This document shows, in pieces, positions 19,156 through 28,857 of a DNA stretch of 64,000 nucleotides. Origin of the DNA: Candidatus Bandiella numerosa (GTDB taxonomy: Bacteria; Pseudomonadota; Alphaproteobacteria; Rickettsiales; Midichloriaceae). The stretch spans positions 1,178,001-1,242,000 of the forward strand of contig NZ_CP104164.1 of assembly GCF_029981845.1 (NCBI RefSeq). Direction: 5' to 3'. A program made the position numbers and the translations under genes. Positions within the stretch are counted from its first letter, which is position 1, and every line of letters begins with the position of its first letter. A model generated the notes under the pieces. The model did no database searches and was not told the origin of the DNA. It saw only the letters and a program-made list of their open reading frames with translations.

Positions 19156-19852
19156 GAATTTATCTAAAACATATGCAAAGAAAAAGATTGTTAAAAATGT
19201 AACTATATCAGTTCAGAATTCTGAAATAGTTGGTTTGTTAGGTCCAAACGGTGCAGGCAAATCAACTTCATTTCACATGATTTCAGGTTTAATAAAACCA
19301 GATGTTGGTAAAATATTTTTCAACGGTATTGACATAACTAATTTATCGTTGTCATACCGCGCAAAATTGGGAATTGCATATCTTCCGCAAGAGATATCTG
19401 TTTTTAGGGGTATGACTGTGCAAGAAAATATAATGGTTGCTCTGGAAATGATAGAAAAAAATAAGCTCAATAGGGAGCAAAGATTAGAAGAATTACTTGC
19501 TCAATTCTCTATTGAACATTTACGATCCTCTTATGCAATATCTTTATCCGGAGGAGAAAGAAGGAAACTTGAGATAGCGAGATGTGTCGCGATAAATCCT
19601 AAGTATATTTTACTCGATGAGCCACTGGCAGGAATTGATCCAATTGCAATTGATAATTTAATGAATTTAATTAAGAGTTTAAAAAAGCAAAATATAGGAA
19701 TATTGATTACAGACCACAACGTAAAGGAAGCATTAAACCTAATTGATAGAGCATATATTTTATATAACGGGAGTGTCATTGCATGCGATGACAGTAAAAA
19801 TATTGTTAAAAATAAACAAGTTCGTAGAATTTACCTTGGAAAAAATTTTTAA
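19142..19852 (+). CDS. lptB: LPS export ABC transporter ATP-binding protein LptB
   Basis: LptB is the ATPase that powers LPS extraction by LptFG in the inner membrane. The 236 residues show Walker A GPNGAGKST (34-42), the Q-loop at LPQE (81-84), signature LSGGE (135-139), Walker B ILLDEP (156-161) and switch H192. The LptB-type pattern YLPQEISVFRGMTVQENI distinguishes it from amino-acid transporter ATPases. It overlaps lptA by 14 bases. LptF and LptG are not in this window. The pair implies that the organism makes lipid A or at least keeps the export line. Confidence 0.96.
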   Translation: MLVAENLSKTYAKKKIVKNVTISVQNSEIVGLLGPNGAGKSTSFHMISGLIKPDVGKIFFNGIDITNLSLSYRAKLGIAYLPQEISVFRGMTVQENIMVALEMIEKNKLNREQRLEELLAQFSIEHLRSSYAISLSGGERRKLEIARCVAINPKYILLDEPLAGIDPIAIDNLMNLIKSLKKQNIGILITDHNVKEALNLIDRAYILYNGSVIACDDSKNIVKNKQVRRIYLGKNF

Positions 19853-19893
19853 TAGATATACAATCTGGTTCAATATTTCATTGTTTGTGATTG

Positions 19894-20709
19894 ATGCGAG
19901 TAGTTGATTTTAAGCCTTTAATTTTTCTACAACTGATATTAATGAGTTTAAGTTTTATTTTTCAAGTTTACGAGATAAACAGCCCATCATTCATGGTTGA
20001 GAAATTTGGATATAATGTTTTAACTTTTTCTCTATTAACTATTATATTGATTGTTATGGAATTAGTTGTGCCAGTTCCATCATTTTTATTAGCTGGCTTT
20101 ACGCTTGTTGTAAATTTAAGGCTTTGCAGTTTAATTGGTTTTAAAATGCCCGTATACATACTGATTTTGATTTTTTTCATTAAGGCTATTCAATTCATAC
20201 TCATTGCTAAATCAAGTATTCATCAAATTTATAAATTAGGGTTTCAAAATACTGATTATCACTTATATTGGCTTAGTATTTTTATAAGAATTTTGTTAGG
20301 CTACGATTTTATACCATATTTCTGTGATAAATTATTTGAAGGTACTATGATACAGTCAAAAAGAATAGATGATTTTCATAATTTAGGAATTGGGATAGCA
20401 ACAGCAATAGTGATATTTACGGGAATTATAGAATTATTTTGCAGTCTAGCATTTAGTTGTGGATTTTTAACAAGAATTGGATCTATCACACTCACCTTAT
20501 ATCTAGCAATAACTACATTCCTTGGATTAAAATATGGTTATCATTTTGCTTGGGTTAGTACTTCTAGCGCTGGTTGGAACTATCCAATATTATGGTCATC
20601 AATTATCTTCTCATTTGCATTTTTTCAGCCCAGCGAATTTAGTATTGATAAATTTTTATTAAAATACAATAAAACCCCAAAATTACTGAGGAAACTTATT
20701 ACATTTTAA
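19894..20709 (+). CDS. DoxX-like integral membrane protein
   Basis: This membrane protein of about 271 residues has several hydrophobic helices. The second half fits the DoxX family: LSIFIRILLGYDFIPYFCDKLFEG, then LGIGIATAIVIFTGIIELFCSLAFSCGFLTRIGSI and FLGLKYGYHFAW, ending with a typical AGWNYPILW segment. DoxX proteins are poorly understood; some act with thiol or quinone chemistry. The N-terminal extra half is not explained by DoxX alone. The open frame could start at a TTG at 19891, but the ATG at 19894 is the likelier start. It follows lptB by about 40 bases and may share its transcript. Confidence 0.7.
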   Translation: MRVVDFKPLIFLQLILMSLSFIFQVYEINSPSFMVEKFGYNVLTFSLLTIILIVMELVVPVPSFLLAGFTLVVNLRLCSLIGFKMPVYILILIFFIKAIQFILIAKSSIHQIYKLGFQNTDYHLYWLSIFIRILLGYDFIPYFCDKLFEGTMIQSKRIDDFHNLGIGIATAIVIFTGIIELFCSLAFSCGFLTRIGSITLTLYLAITTFLGLKYGYHFAWVSTSSAGWNYPILWSSIIFSFAFFQPSEFSIDKFLLKYNKTPKLLRKLITF

Positions 20710-20776
20710 TTAAGATTGATCTCAATTTTAAACTTTGGCTATATCCATAAATTGTCATTCATAGTCATTGCATCAA

Positions 20777-21796
20777 TCAATATATTTTTCCTTTTTGACT
20801 TTTACCTCTGAATACATAATAACTATATCCAGTATAAGTTAAGATTATTGGCAATATTATCACTACACCTACAAGCATCAATGATAGTGATTGAGGTGCT
20901 GCCGCTGCCTCCCAAATAGTTATCTTTCTAGGAACAGCCCATGGCCATAGTGAAATTCCAAAACCAACAAAACCAAAGCAAAATAATAAAATACTTAGTA
21001 AAAATGGTGTTAACTCATTATTTTCAATTATTGATTTATATAAAAAATATGTAGTTATAACAGTCATGAGTGGAATTGGTAATAAGTAAAGTATATTTGG
21101 AATTTTGAACCATGTATCAAAAATTTCTTCATCAATAAATGGTATCCATAAGCTAATACAGGCCATTAAAGTTGGTACGTATATCATAGAGTATAATGCA
21201 CATTTTTTAGCCCATTCTTGAGTATGTTTTTCAGTTTTTAATATTAGCCATGTTGCACCTAATAATATGTATCCAAAAACCAAGGAGATACCAGTTGTAA
21301 TTGAAAAAGCAGTTAACCAACTAAATTCCCCACCTGCATAAACTCTTCCTTCAACGTCAAATCCCTGTATAATTGTGCCCAACACAATCCCTTGAAAAAA
21401 TGCAGCTATCAATGAGCCAAAATGAAATGCGCCATTCCAGATTTTTTTCTTTGCTGGACTGGATTTTGATCTAAATTCAATTGCCATTCCTCTAAATACT
21501 AACGCAATAAGCATTAAAATTATTGGTAAGTATAAGGCCGGTATAACTATTGAATAAGCTAAAGGAAATGCAATAAATAATACTCCTCCGCTTAACACTA
21601 ACCAAGTTTCATTTCCATCCCAAAAAGGGGAGATAGAGTTAACCATAGTATCTCTACAATCTTCTGTAGGTGCAAACGGTAATAAAATACCAACACCCAG
21701 ATCAAATCCATCCAGTAATACATAAAAAAATATTGATATAACCAATATACATAACCAAATTATTGGTAAATTTAAAAAGCTTGAGAAATCCATCAT
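20777..21796 (-). CDS. cydB: Cytochrome bd-type quinol oxidase subunit II
   Basis: This is subunit II of the bd-type terminal oxidase that reduces oxygen with quinol electrons. The 339 residues form eight or so membrane helices. The start region carries IFFYVLLDGFDLGVGILLPF (about 21-40), where the conserved DGFDLG motif is diagnostic, then SPFWDGNETWLVLSGG near 56-71. The C-terminal helix with SLWPWAVPRKITIWEAAAAPQSL is typical. It lies 3 bases after cydA. Together with complex I it gives a branched chain, and the bd oxidase suits low oxygen. The cyanide-insensitive subgroup is likely, given CydA. Confidence 0.95.
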   Translation of the reverse strand: MMDFSSFLNLPIIWLCILVISIFFYVLLDGFDLGVGILLPFAPTEDCRDTMVNSISPFWDGNETWLVLSGGVLFIAFPLAYSIVIPALYLPIILMLIALVFRGMAIEFRSKSSPAKKKIWNGAFHFGSLIAAFFQGIVLGTIIQGFDVEGRVYAGGEFSWLTAFSITTGISLVFGYILLGATWLILKTEKHTQEWAKKCALYSMIYVPTLMACISLWIPFIDEEIFDTWFKIPNILYLLPIPLMTVITTYFLYKSIIENNELTPFLLSILLFCFGFVGFGISLWPWAVPRKITIWEAAAAPQSLSLMLVGVVIILPIILTYTGYSYYVFRGKSQKGKIY

Positions 21797-21799
21797 ATT

Positions 21800-23209
21800 T
21801 TACACCTTGCTATACATTTTTATAAACACATCTCTTACATAACTTGTTTTTAAGCTTGCTTCTTTTTTGCTACTCCAATCTCCCTGCTTGATGCCAATTT
21901 TGACTAATTGGAATATGTAAAAAATACCAAAACTCATCATAAACATATAAACAATGAAGAAAAGTATCAGTGTAAATAATACTTGATGTGGAGCAACATT
22001 AGATGCTGCTTCTGAAGTTCTCAATAAGCCATATACAATATATGGTTGCCTTCCAACCTCCGTAACCACCCATCCAGATAATATAGCAACAAATCCCATT
22101 GGGGATATTATCATGCACCATTTATGAAAATTACTTGATGTAAATAATCTTTTTTTAAAAAATAGATAAACTCCAAAATATGCAGTAAATAGCATTAATA
22201 AGCCTATCCCCACCATAATTCTAAACCCGAAAAAAACAAGTTTTACTGGCGGTCTATCTTCTTTTTTCCATGATTTTAAGCCTTTAATTTCTCCATCTAG
22301 AGAGTGTGTTAAAATTACACTAGCCACTTTTGGTATTTTGAGTGCGTATTTTGTTACCATTTCCTCTTCATCAGGCCATCCAATTACCGTTAAAGGAACA
22401 CCTTTTTCTGTATCCCAAACTGCTTCCATTGCGGCAATTTTAGCTGGTTGATATTCTTTCGTATTAAGGCCATGACTGTCTCCAACAAATATTTGTATAG
22501 GAATTAGCACTGCTACAAAAAAGATAGCCATTGTTAGCATGATTTTAGCATGTTCTAAATATTTTTTTTTCAGAAGATAGTATGATGCAATCCCTGCTGT
22601 AACAAAGGCTGTAGTTAAATATGCTGCAAAAAGCATGTGAAAAAATCTATATGGAAAAGATGGGTTAAAAATAATATTCATCCAACTTTTTGGATAAAAT
22701 ATTCCATCACTTCCTATTTCATAACCTGCTGGCGTATGCATCCAACTACTAGCTGCTAATATCCAAAATGCAGATATTACCGTTCCAATTGCAACCATAC
22801 ACGTTGCAAAGAAGTGAATTTTATTACTGACTCTGCCCCATCCAAATAGCATAATACCCAGAAAACCAGCTTCTAAAAAGAATGCAGTAAGAACCTCAAA
22901 TCCGAAAAGTGGTCCCAACACATTACTGGTCTTATCAGAAAATACAGCCCAATTAGTGCCAAATTGATACGACATAACAACCCCTGTCACCACTCCCATA
23001 CCAAAAGTAACAGCAAATATCTTTATTAAAAATTTGTATATCTCTATGTAAACAGGGTGTTTTGTTTTTAGCCATAAAGCCTCTAAAACAGCCAACAAAC
23101 TAGCTAGGCCAATCGTGAAAGAAGGAAAGATAATATGAAATGATATAACAAATGCAAACTGAATCCTTGATAAAAATTCTGCACTTAAATTTAAAATCAT
23201 ACGAAACAT
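21800..23209 (-). CDS. cydA: Cytochrome bd-type quinol oxidase subunit I (CIO-like, short Q-loop)
   Basis: This is the haem-bearing subunit of the bd oxidase. Haem ligands can be placed: the first histidine in VISFHIIFPSF, the histidine in PYRFFHMLFAAY, and the methionine in FGFRIMVGIG. Haem-pocket glutamates are in FGFEVLTAFFLEAGFLG. The quinone loop is short (IGWPDEEE to LKSWKKEDRPP), as in the cyanide-insensitive CIO group. The open frame runs upstream to 23290, but those residues are not family-like. Alignment to the usual start places the true start at ATG 23209 or 23200, so I give 23209. cydB follows 3 bases later. Confidence 0.94.
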   Translation of the reverse strand: MFRMILNLSAEFLSRIQFAFVISFHIIFPSFTIGLASLLAVLEALWLKTKHPVYIEIYKFLIKIFAVTFGMGVVTGVVMSYQFGTNWAVFSDKTSNVLGPLFGFEVLTAFFLEAGFLGIMLFGWGRVSNKIHFFATCMVAIGTVISAFWILAASSWMHTPAGYEIGSDGIFYPKSWMNIIFNPSFPYRFFHMLFAAYLTTAFVTAGIASYYLLKKKYLEHAKIMLTMAIFFVAVLIPIQIFVGDSHGLNTKEYQPAKIAAMEAVWDTEKGVPLTVIGWPDEEEMVTKYALKIPKVASVILTHSLDGEIKGLKSWKKEDRPPVKLVFFGFRIMVGIGLLMLFTAYFGVYLFFKKRLFTSSNFHKWCMIISPMGFVAILSGWVVTEVGRQPYIVYGLLRTSEAASNVAPHQVLFTLILFFIVYMFMMSFGIFYIFQLVKIGIKQGDWSSKKEASLKTSYVRDVFIKMYSKV

Positions 23210-23525
23210 TAAACTAGTTATCTCAACGCTAACCATAGTATTTATTAAGCAACAAATCAATAACTTAATAACGAAGAAGCAAATCGCCAACTAAACAAAG
23301 ATACCGACAATTTCAGGCTTTAAAATTTACCTTTTTATCATGGGGTAACTAAAACCTAATAATCCCATTACAGAGGACGCGTAGTTTAGAAAAACAAAAT
23401 TAAGATATTAACAAAGCTATCAACTCTTTTTGGGTATCGTAGAGATGTAAAAATCTATTGATTTTATTAGATCAGGTTCTGATAGATTAAAATTTAAATC
23501 AATACCTCTAATTATCCTAGCTATA

Positions 23526-24254
23526 TCACATAAAAACTCTAAGCCCAAAGCTTATGACATGCACTTTATGTTTAGATTCTATATTATCGCTGTGAGGCAT
23601 CATTTTATCTGCTTTATGCTTAATTTTACCTAGATCATAATATTTATAATTTAAATCTATTAATGATGAATCGCTTATTTTAAATGAGCTTCCTAATGTC
23701 AAACCATAGGCAAAAGAATTATTTTTATTACTTTTACTGTATTTCACATACGTTAAAGGTGCATTTAGTATTAAATTACCACTTTTTTTATCATATAAAT
23801 ATTCACTTACAGAATTTTGGCTCATGCCAATACCTAATCCAGTATAAACATTAAAAATTTTGTAGTTTAATAAATCATAGTACAGATTAGTCATAATAAC
23901 TGCGCTATTAACGTTAAATTTTGATAATGATTCTGCATTAGTTTGATATAGCAATTCAGTAAGATTATTTTCACTACTTGATACTGAGACATCGCTAGTT
24001 CGGTAAGAAAATTTAGCATTATTTAATTTTGATATTGTGAGATCGGCTCTAAAATTATTATTAAATTTATATCCTAAACCAACATTATAAAGTTGCCCGC
24101 CATGCAATCTAGTTTTTTCATAATCTTCAGATAATTTATTATAATAAGGTATTCCAAAATCAACTCTTATATAACTATTTTTCTCAGATGCATATAAATC
24201 TTGATTTGATTGTAACAAAACAAGAAGTAATAAAATTTTTAAAATGTTTTTCAT
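23526..24254 (-). CDS. Outer-membrane beta-barrel protein
   Basis: This 242-residue protein has a signal peptide (MKNILKILLLLVLLQSNQDLYA, cleavage near residue 22). Alternating strands follow: YIRVDFGIPYYN, YNVGLGYKFNNNFRADLTIS, and the periodic aromatic pattern SFAYGLTLGSSFKISDSSLIDLNYKYYDLG. The end, VHVISFGLRVFM, is a typical barrel-closing strand. This fits an eight-stranded OmpA/Omp25 or Rickettsiales surface-antigen (Msp2/P44-like) barrel. Exact family is not certain. Such barrels are often surface exposed and variable. The coiled-coil gene lies 44 bases upstream on the same strand, so both may be co-expressed. Confidence 0.75.
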   Translation of the reverse strand: MKNILKILLLLVLLQSNQDLYASEKNSYIRVDFGIPYYNKLSEDYEKTRLHGGQLYNVGLGYKFNNNFRADLTISKLNNAKFSYRTSDVSVSSSENNLTELLYQTNAESLSKFNVNSAVIMTNLYYDLLNYKIFNVYTGLGIGMSQNSVSEYLYDKKSGNLILNAPLTYVKYSKSNKNNSFAYGLTLGSSFKISDSSLIDLNYKYYDLGKIKHKADKMMPHSDNIESKHKVHVISFGLRVFM

Positions 24255-24298
24255 AAAATTCTCTTTTAATTTATTTTAAATATGTGAATGATAGGTGA

Positions 24299-25996
24299 CT
24301 AAAAGTCATAGTTCCATATACCACCTTCATCATTACATGGATCTATAATTTCCCTAGAAAAATTTTCTATAAGTTTTTTGTCAGTACACATATCATCTAA
24401 TTTATAATTCTTTGTTGAACCATCTTTATATTTTGTTTTAATTATGGCGTTTTTTTGCACAACACCTTCTTTTTGCCACGTACAAAGTAACCCTTTTAAT
24501 GAACTTTCGTTCCATATAGGTCTTGTGTCGCTATACCTACTAGTAAACCATTCAGTGAACTTATCTACAATCCTATCAAAAATTGATTTATTACTACTTG
24601 CTCCATCATAATATTTTTTATATCTTTGATGCATCAAATCGCACGACTCCTTATACCCATTCATTTTACTTTTTTGTGCTGCTAACAAACTTGCCTTTAA
24701 AGTACTCACTTCTGCCGTAAATCCTAATATTTTCAAATCAAACTCTGTAATTTTACTATTTTTCTCATCAAGTAACTTTTTGGAGCTTTTTAGATTTTCA
24801 CTACAACTATTAGAGTCAATAGTTAATTGACTATTTGTATGACCTAAATCCAGATTTTGCTTTTTTAAATCTAAAATCTCCCCTTCTTGTTCTTTATCTT
24901 TTGTAGTTAATGTATCGTGCTGAGTTGTTAATTGCTCAAATTTTGTCTTAAACCCATCCCTTTCATTCTCTGTTTTGCTTAAATCTTTTTGGCATGATTC
25001 TAAATTACTGGTTTTACTGGAAAGTTCAGCATTGAGATTATTATTTTTTTCTGTGATAGTAGTTTTTTCAGTTGTAATTATTTCCAAACTTGATTTACAT
25101 GCAACTAAGTCATCTTTAATTTTGTCCAAATTATCTTCTAAAAGCTTGATTTTTGAATTCAATGTTTCTACAACGCCTTCACACTTCTTCCCTAGATTTT
25201 CTTGACATCCTTTTAAATCCTCTTTTAAGCCATTAATATTGTTTAAAACCTGATCATACTCAATTTTTAATTGAATTTTTTCCCCATTAATTTTGTCATA
25301 ATTACCCTGAAGATCATTTAATTTTATTTGAGTATTTCTATTATCTTCACTTAATGTTTGCTTAGCATTTTCACATTCAGTATTCTTATCCTGTAGCAGC
25401 CTTTCTCCAGTTTGATTTTCATTTTCTAATTTATTTTTTTCAGCCAGTAGCTTTGTATTATCAGATGATTTTGATTCAAGAGAATTAAGACACTCTGCAC
25501 CATTAGCATCAGATTGTCGCAATTGGTCTTTTAATCGCAGAATTTCATTAGTAAAACCATTCTTCTCATTTTCACAATCTTGCGCTTTATTATTCACATC
25601 ATTAAATAAATTCCTGAGCCCAAACATAGTTGAATTAAGAGTTTCATATCGAGATTGAAGTTTGTTTAATTCTAATTGCGAATTTGCTTTGTAATTCACA
25701 AATGATATAGATAGAGCTTTTTTATCAGTATCACACAAGTTGTAATTAGCGCTTTGTGTATCATATTGCTTTTTTAAAATATTAATCTGATCTTGCAATT
25801 CATTTAACTTATAATCATTACTTTGCGCATCACATTGGTTTTTTAAAGCGTCAATTTCACCTTGCAGTTGCTGAATTTTCGCCTTTAAATTACTAAACTT
25901 AAATCCTTCTTCACGATGGTTGTCGCATGTAATACATGCATTATTTACTGTCCAATCGTATTCCGCTTGAATTTTCTCCTTGCTGTGATAACCCAT
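24299..25996 (-). CDS. Long coiled-coil protein with Cys-rich C-terminal domain
   Basis: I do not recognise a family. The 565 residues are almost wholly heptad-like coiled coil from about residue 30 to 440, rich in Leu, Asn, Lys and Glu. Near the N-terminus there is an internal repeat with CDAQSNDYKLNELQDQI and YDTQSANYNL. Cysteines recur along the coil. The last 120 residues look globular, with WFTSRYSD, LLCTWQKEG and a closing CNDEGGIWNYDF. No signal peptide or membrane helix is clear. The open frame could begin with TTG at 26017, but the ATG at 25996 follows a GGGGGGTG Shine-Dalgarno-like run and is preferred. A structural, surface or effector role is possible; nothing in the sequence decides it. 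Confidence 0.7.
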   Translation of the reverse strand: MGYHSKEKIQAEYDWTVNNACITCDNHREEGFKFSNLKAKIQQLQGEIDALKNQCDAQSNDYKLNELQDQINILKKQYDTQSANYNLCDTDKKALSISFVNYKANSQLELNKLQSRYETLNSTMFGLRNLFNDVNNKAQDCENEKNGFTNEILRLKDQLRQSDANGAECLNSLESKSSDNTKLLAEKNKLENENQTGERLLQDKNTECENAKQTLSEDNRNTQIKLNDLQGNYDKINGEKIQLKIEYDQVLNNINGLKEDLKGCQENLGKKCEGVVETLNSKIKLLEDNLDKIKDDLVACKSSLEIITTEKTTITEKNNNLNAELSSKTSNLESCQKDLSKTENERDGFKTKFEQLTTQHDTLTTKDKEQEGEILDLKKQNLDLGHTNSQLTIDSNSCSENLKSSKKLLDEKNSKITEFDLKILGFTAEVSTLKASLLAAQKSKMNGYKESCDLMHQRYKKYYDGASSNKSIFDRIVDKFTEWFTSRYSDTRPIWNESSLKGLLCTWQKEGVVQKNAIIKTKYKDGSTKNYKLDDMCTDKKLIENFSREIIDPCNDEGGIWNYDF

Positions 25997-26277
25997 GTAC
26001 ACCCCCCATATTACCAAAATAATGGGTGAACTAAACTAACACATCCACCCTGTATGGTTTTACTCTTTCATGAAATTTTAGCATTGTCAAAAATTTTAAA
26101 ATCTATTTAAGCCCAGAATTTAATTTTTCTCAGATTTGCTTGATATACGATTGATCAATAATATCTAAGGAGCACCATCATCTCATCTTAAAAAGCAAAA
26201 TCTAAATACCTGTAAATAAGTTACTACGTAATCAGCCATTTTATAATAGCTAAAAGGGCAATTCTGAATATATAGCT

Positions 26278-27501
26278 TTAAAAATTCTCTTTAAGCCATA
26301 CCCAAATTGATTTTAAAACCCCTTTTTTGTCTTCAAGCAAATTCTTTTTGTGATGATTCATATTTTCTATGCATCTTAACATTCCTATCGGAGCGGAAAA
26401 GCTACTCTTTAAAAAATTACTAGGAATCCCCTCTTGATTATTAGGCATACCAATTCTCGCTTTTACCTCAAAGACTTCCTCTATTAGTTCTTTCATCCCT
26501 ATTGATTGTGCGCATCCACCTGTAAATATTACTTTACTTACTAATTCCATCATATCATTATCTTCTAGCTTACTTTTTAGCAATGTTAATATTTCATGCA
26601 TTCTTGCAATAATTACATCATTAAGCTCATTTTGATTAATAAAACACTCATCTTCATAGGATACATCCATATCAACCTTTATAGTCTGAGCAGACGAATC
26701 ATCAACTGACCTAATCATAGAACCATGTTTATTTTTAATTTTCTCAGCTATCTTCATATCTAAATTAAACACCTTGGCAATATCTTTTGCAAGATTTATG
26801 CCACCATATGGCACTCCATCCGTAAAAATTATTTTGTCATTAACGAATAAAGAGATTGTTGATGAAGCACCGTTAACTTCAATTAATGCACAACCAAATT
26901 CCATTTCTTCACTTTTTAAGCATGCTACCCCCGCAGCGTATCCACTGCATATGTATCCTTCAATTTTAAGTTGACATAGCTCAAGACATTTTGAAATATT
27001 TACTGTGTAGTTTATTGGCACACTTACCATATGAAAAAATCCTGTCAGTTTATTTCCATAAAGCCCCAGAGGGTAGGATATACCTCTATTACCATCTAAT
27101 ATATATTCGTATGGAAAGGTATGTACGATCTCTACCTCTTGCTTACTAAATTTTCCCAGCACTTTAAATAAAAGCTTATTTAAATCTTTAACAGTAACTT
27201 CTTGATTTGAAAGAATTATATCTGCCGAACTTCTTTCAGAAATAAGAAATGATGAATTAAGACTTATAAACACACTTTTAATATTAACTAAAGCCATTTT
27301 TTCCGCTACTTCCACTGATTTGATAATGGCATTTTTTGCAATTTCCAAATTAACAATCATGCCAGATTTAACTCCACCTGAAGCAGTTTCCGACACTCCT
27401 AAAATTTCATAATTATCCGCATATATTCTCTTAACTATAAAGCACGTTATTTTTGTACTACCTATGTCTAATATAGAAATTATATTTTTTCCTTTAATCA
27501 T
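26278..27501 (-). CDS. ftsA: Cell division protein FtsA
   Basis: FtsA is the actin-like ATPase that tethers FtsZ to the inner membrane and recruits later division proteins. The 407 residues start with IISILDIGSTKITCFIVKR (8-26), the phosphate-1 loop. There is the SHS2-type 1C domain region near 80-160, GVPYGGINLAKDIA and VIFTGGCAQSIGMKELIEEVF, which is the adenosine motif. The end SIWVWLKENF fits the C-terminal amphipathic membrane-targeting helix. Its start overlaps the ftsQ stop by four bases. ftsZ is separate, at 51781, so the usual ftsQAZ cluster is split here. Confidence 0.96.
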   Translation of the reverse strand: MIKGKNIISILDIGSTKITCFIVKRIYADNYEILGVSETASGGVKSGMIVNLEIAKNAIIKSVEVAEKMALVNIKSVFISLNSSFLISERSSADIILSNQEVTVKDLNKLLFKVLGKFSKQEVEIVHTFPYEYILDGNRGISYPLGLYGNKLTGFFHMVSVPINYTVNISKCLELCQLKIEGYICSGYAAGVACLKSEEMEFGCALIEVNGASSTISLFVNDKIIFTDGVPYGGINLAKDIAKVFNLDMKIAEKIKNKHGSMIRSVDDSSAQTIKVDMDVSYEDECFINQNELNDVIIARMHEILTLLKSKLEDNDMMELVSKVIFTGGCAQSIGMKELIEEVFEVKARIGMPNNQEGIPSNFLKSSFSAPIGMLRCIENMNHHKKNLLEDKKGVLKSIWVWLKENF

Positions 27502-28229
27502 ACTTTATCTTTCAATCTTAAAAATAGCTTTTCTGGATACAATCTCAAATCTATTATATCAATTTTATCCTTATACTTTAAACTGTTTAACACTTTTTCC
27601 GTTTTTTTAATTGAATTAGCAATATTATTTTCTGGTAATTTAATCACTATATTATCTTCAATATATACGTCCCATCTTCTATTACCAACATAATGTAGGC
27701 TTTTAATTTTTCCATACAATGAAAAAGGTTTTAATAAATCAAGAAACGTCTTTAACTTATCATTAAAATTTTGTCCGAATATTATAACCAAATTTTTATA
27801 TGAATCTACATCTTTTATTTTTAGTATTTTACTACCCTCTTCATCAATTAACCAAGGCGAATTTTTATTCCACCATATAGCAAACGGCTTACGTTCATTA
27901 ATTGTAATTTTTATTAGTCCTGAGTAATTTATATTGACGTTAACATCACTAATTTCATCTAATTTAAGCAATTTATCCCTGATGTCGTTCGCAGAAATCA
28001 AATATAGCTTTTGTCCTACCCTAACATTGATTAACTCAAGTATAGATTTTTTTAGCAACAAATTGTTTCCTAAAACATCAATTTTTTTCAAACTAGCAAA
28101 GTTTTTAAAATTATTATGCAAATAATTTTCAATGTTTTCCATATAAGCATTGTTTTTAGCATAATAATATGACGTCATAAATATTACTAATAGGAGGATA
28201 GATTTTAAAAACAATCTACGTATCATCAC
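27498..28229 (-). CDS. ftsQ: Cell division protein FtsQ
   Basis: FtsQ is a single-pass divisome protein that links early and late division proteins. A short basic start, then one membrane helix (LKSILLLVIFMTSYYYA, about 8-24), are followed by a POTRA domain: LKKIDVLGNNLLLKKSILELINVRVGQKLYLI near 47-78 with DVNVNINYSGLIKITINERKPFAIW. A beta domain (RRWDVYIEDNIVIKLPENN) follows. The 243-residue length is normal. It is coupled to ftsA by an ATGA overlap. The upstream 105 bases before tsaE hold nothing obvious. Confidence 0.93.
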   Translation of the reverse strand: MMIRRLFLKSILLLVIFMTSYYYAKNNAYMENIENYLHNNFKNFASLKKIDVLGNNLLLKKSILELINVRVGQKLYLISANDIRDKLLKLDEISDVNVNINYSGLIKITINERKPFAIWWNKNSPWLIDEEGSKILKIKDVDSYKNLVIIFGQNFNDKLKTFLDLLKPFSLYGKIKSLHYVGNRRWDVYIEDNIVIKLPENNIANSIKKTEKVLNSLKYKDKIDIIDLRLYPEKLFLRLKDKV

Positions 28230-28334
28230 ATTAATTAATAAATAGCATGAGGCTAATATAGCAATATTATACTTTTATTACCATAGATTAAATTTATTAC
28301 TTTTTTTACAATACAGCCTATGTAATAAGTAAAA

Positions 28335-28757
28335 TCAGTAATCTAGTATTAACCTTCTGTGAAATTCATCATTAGTAAATTCTATATGGGCCTTCAAGTA
28401 ATTTTTCTTAAGCAATTTTTCCGCAATTTCACCCCACTCAATAATTAAAATTCCATCTTCCATAGCATCTTCAATTCCAATGTTAAGCAATTCTTTTTCA
28501 GATTTAATTCTGTACAAATCAAAATGCCAAATTTTAAATTTTTTAACATCATAAATGTGAACTAAATTGAATGTTGGGCTTGTTACATTTTGTGGATCTC
28601 CTCCTAGATTTTCAACAATACTTTTGGTAAAAGTTGTTTTACCCGATCCCAAGTCACCATATAATAATAGTACTTTGCTCTTTAATAACATTTCACCAAT
28701 TTCATGTGATACTTTTTTCAATTCATCAAAGCCATATTCAATTATTTTTCTAGTCAT
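28335..28757 (-). CDS. tsaE: tRNA threonylcarbamoyladenosine biosynthesis protein TsaE
   Basis: TsaE is the ATPase that works with TsaB, TsaC and TsaD to make t6A at position 37 of ANN-decoding tRNAs. The 140 residues match family length. Walker A is GDLGSGKTT (34-42), then TFTKSIVENLG, SPTFNLVHIYD and the Walker B-like HFDLYRIKSEKEL. EDGILIIEWGE is the family C-terminal motif. It lies between ftsQ and the divergent tRNA-Gln gene. The TsaD partner is not in this window. Confidence 0.95.
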   Translation of the reverse strand: MTRKIIEYGFDELKKVSHEIGEMLLKSKVLLLYGDLGSGKTTFTKSIVENLGGDPQNVTSPTFNLVHIYDVKKFKIWHFDLYRIKSEKELLNIGIEDAMEDGILIIEWGEIAEKLLKKNYLKAHIEFTNDEFHRRLILDY

Positions 28758-28813
28758 AAAAATTATCTAATGCATTCAAAATGCTTTTATAACATAAAAT
28801 AATCAATAAATGC

Positions 28814-28841
28814 TTGAAAAAAATAATTTCACATATAATAT
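28814..28841 (+). promoter_or_regulatory. Sigma-70-type promoter for tRNA-Gln
   Basis: TTGAAA (28814-28819) and TAATAT (28836-28841) are spaced by 16 bases, close to the consensus -35 and -10 boxes. The expected start would lie about 10 bases before the tRNA. This is a sequence match only. Confidence 0.5.
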
Positions 28842-28857
28842 CACCTACATATTCCAT

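Noticed and set aside
23210..23290. N-terminal extension of cydA
   Set aside because: The residues are not family-like, and the haem histidine falls in the usual place only if the start is at 23209 or 23200.
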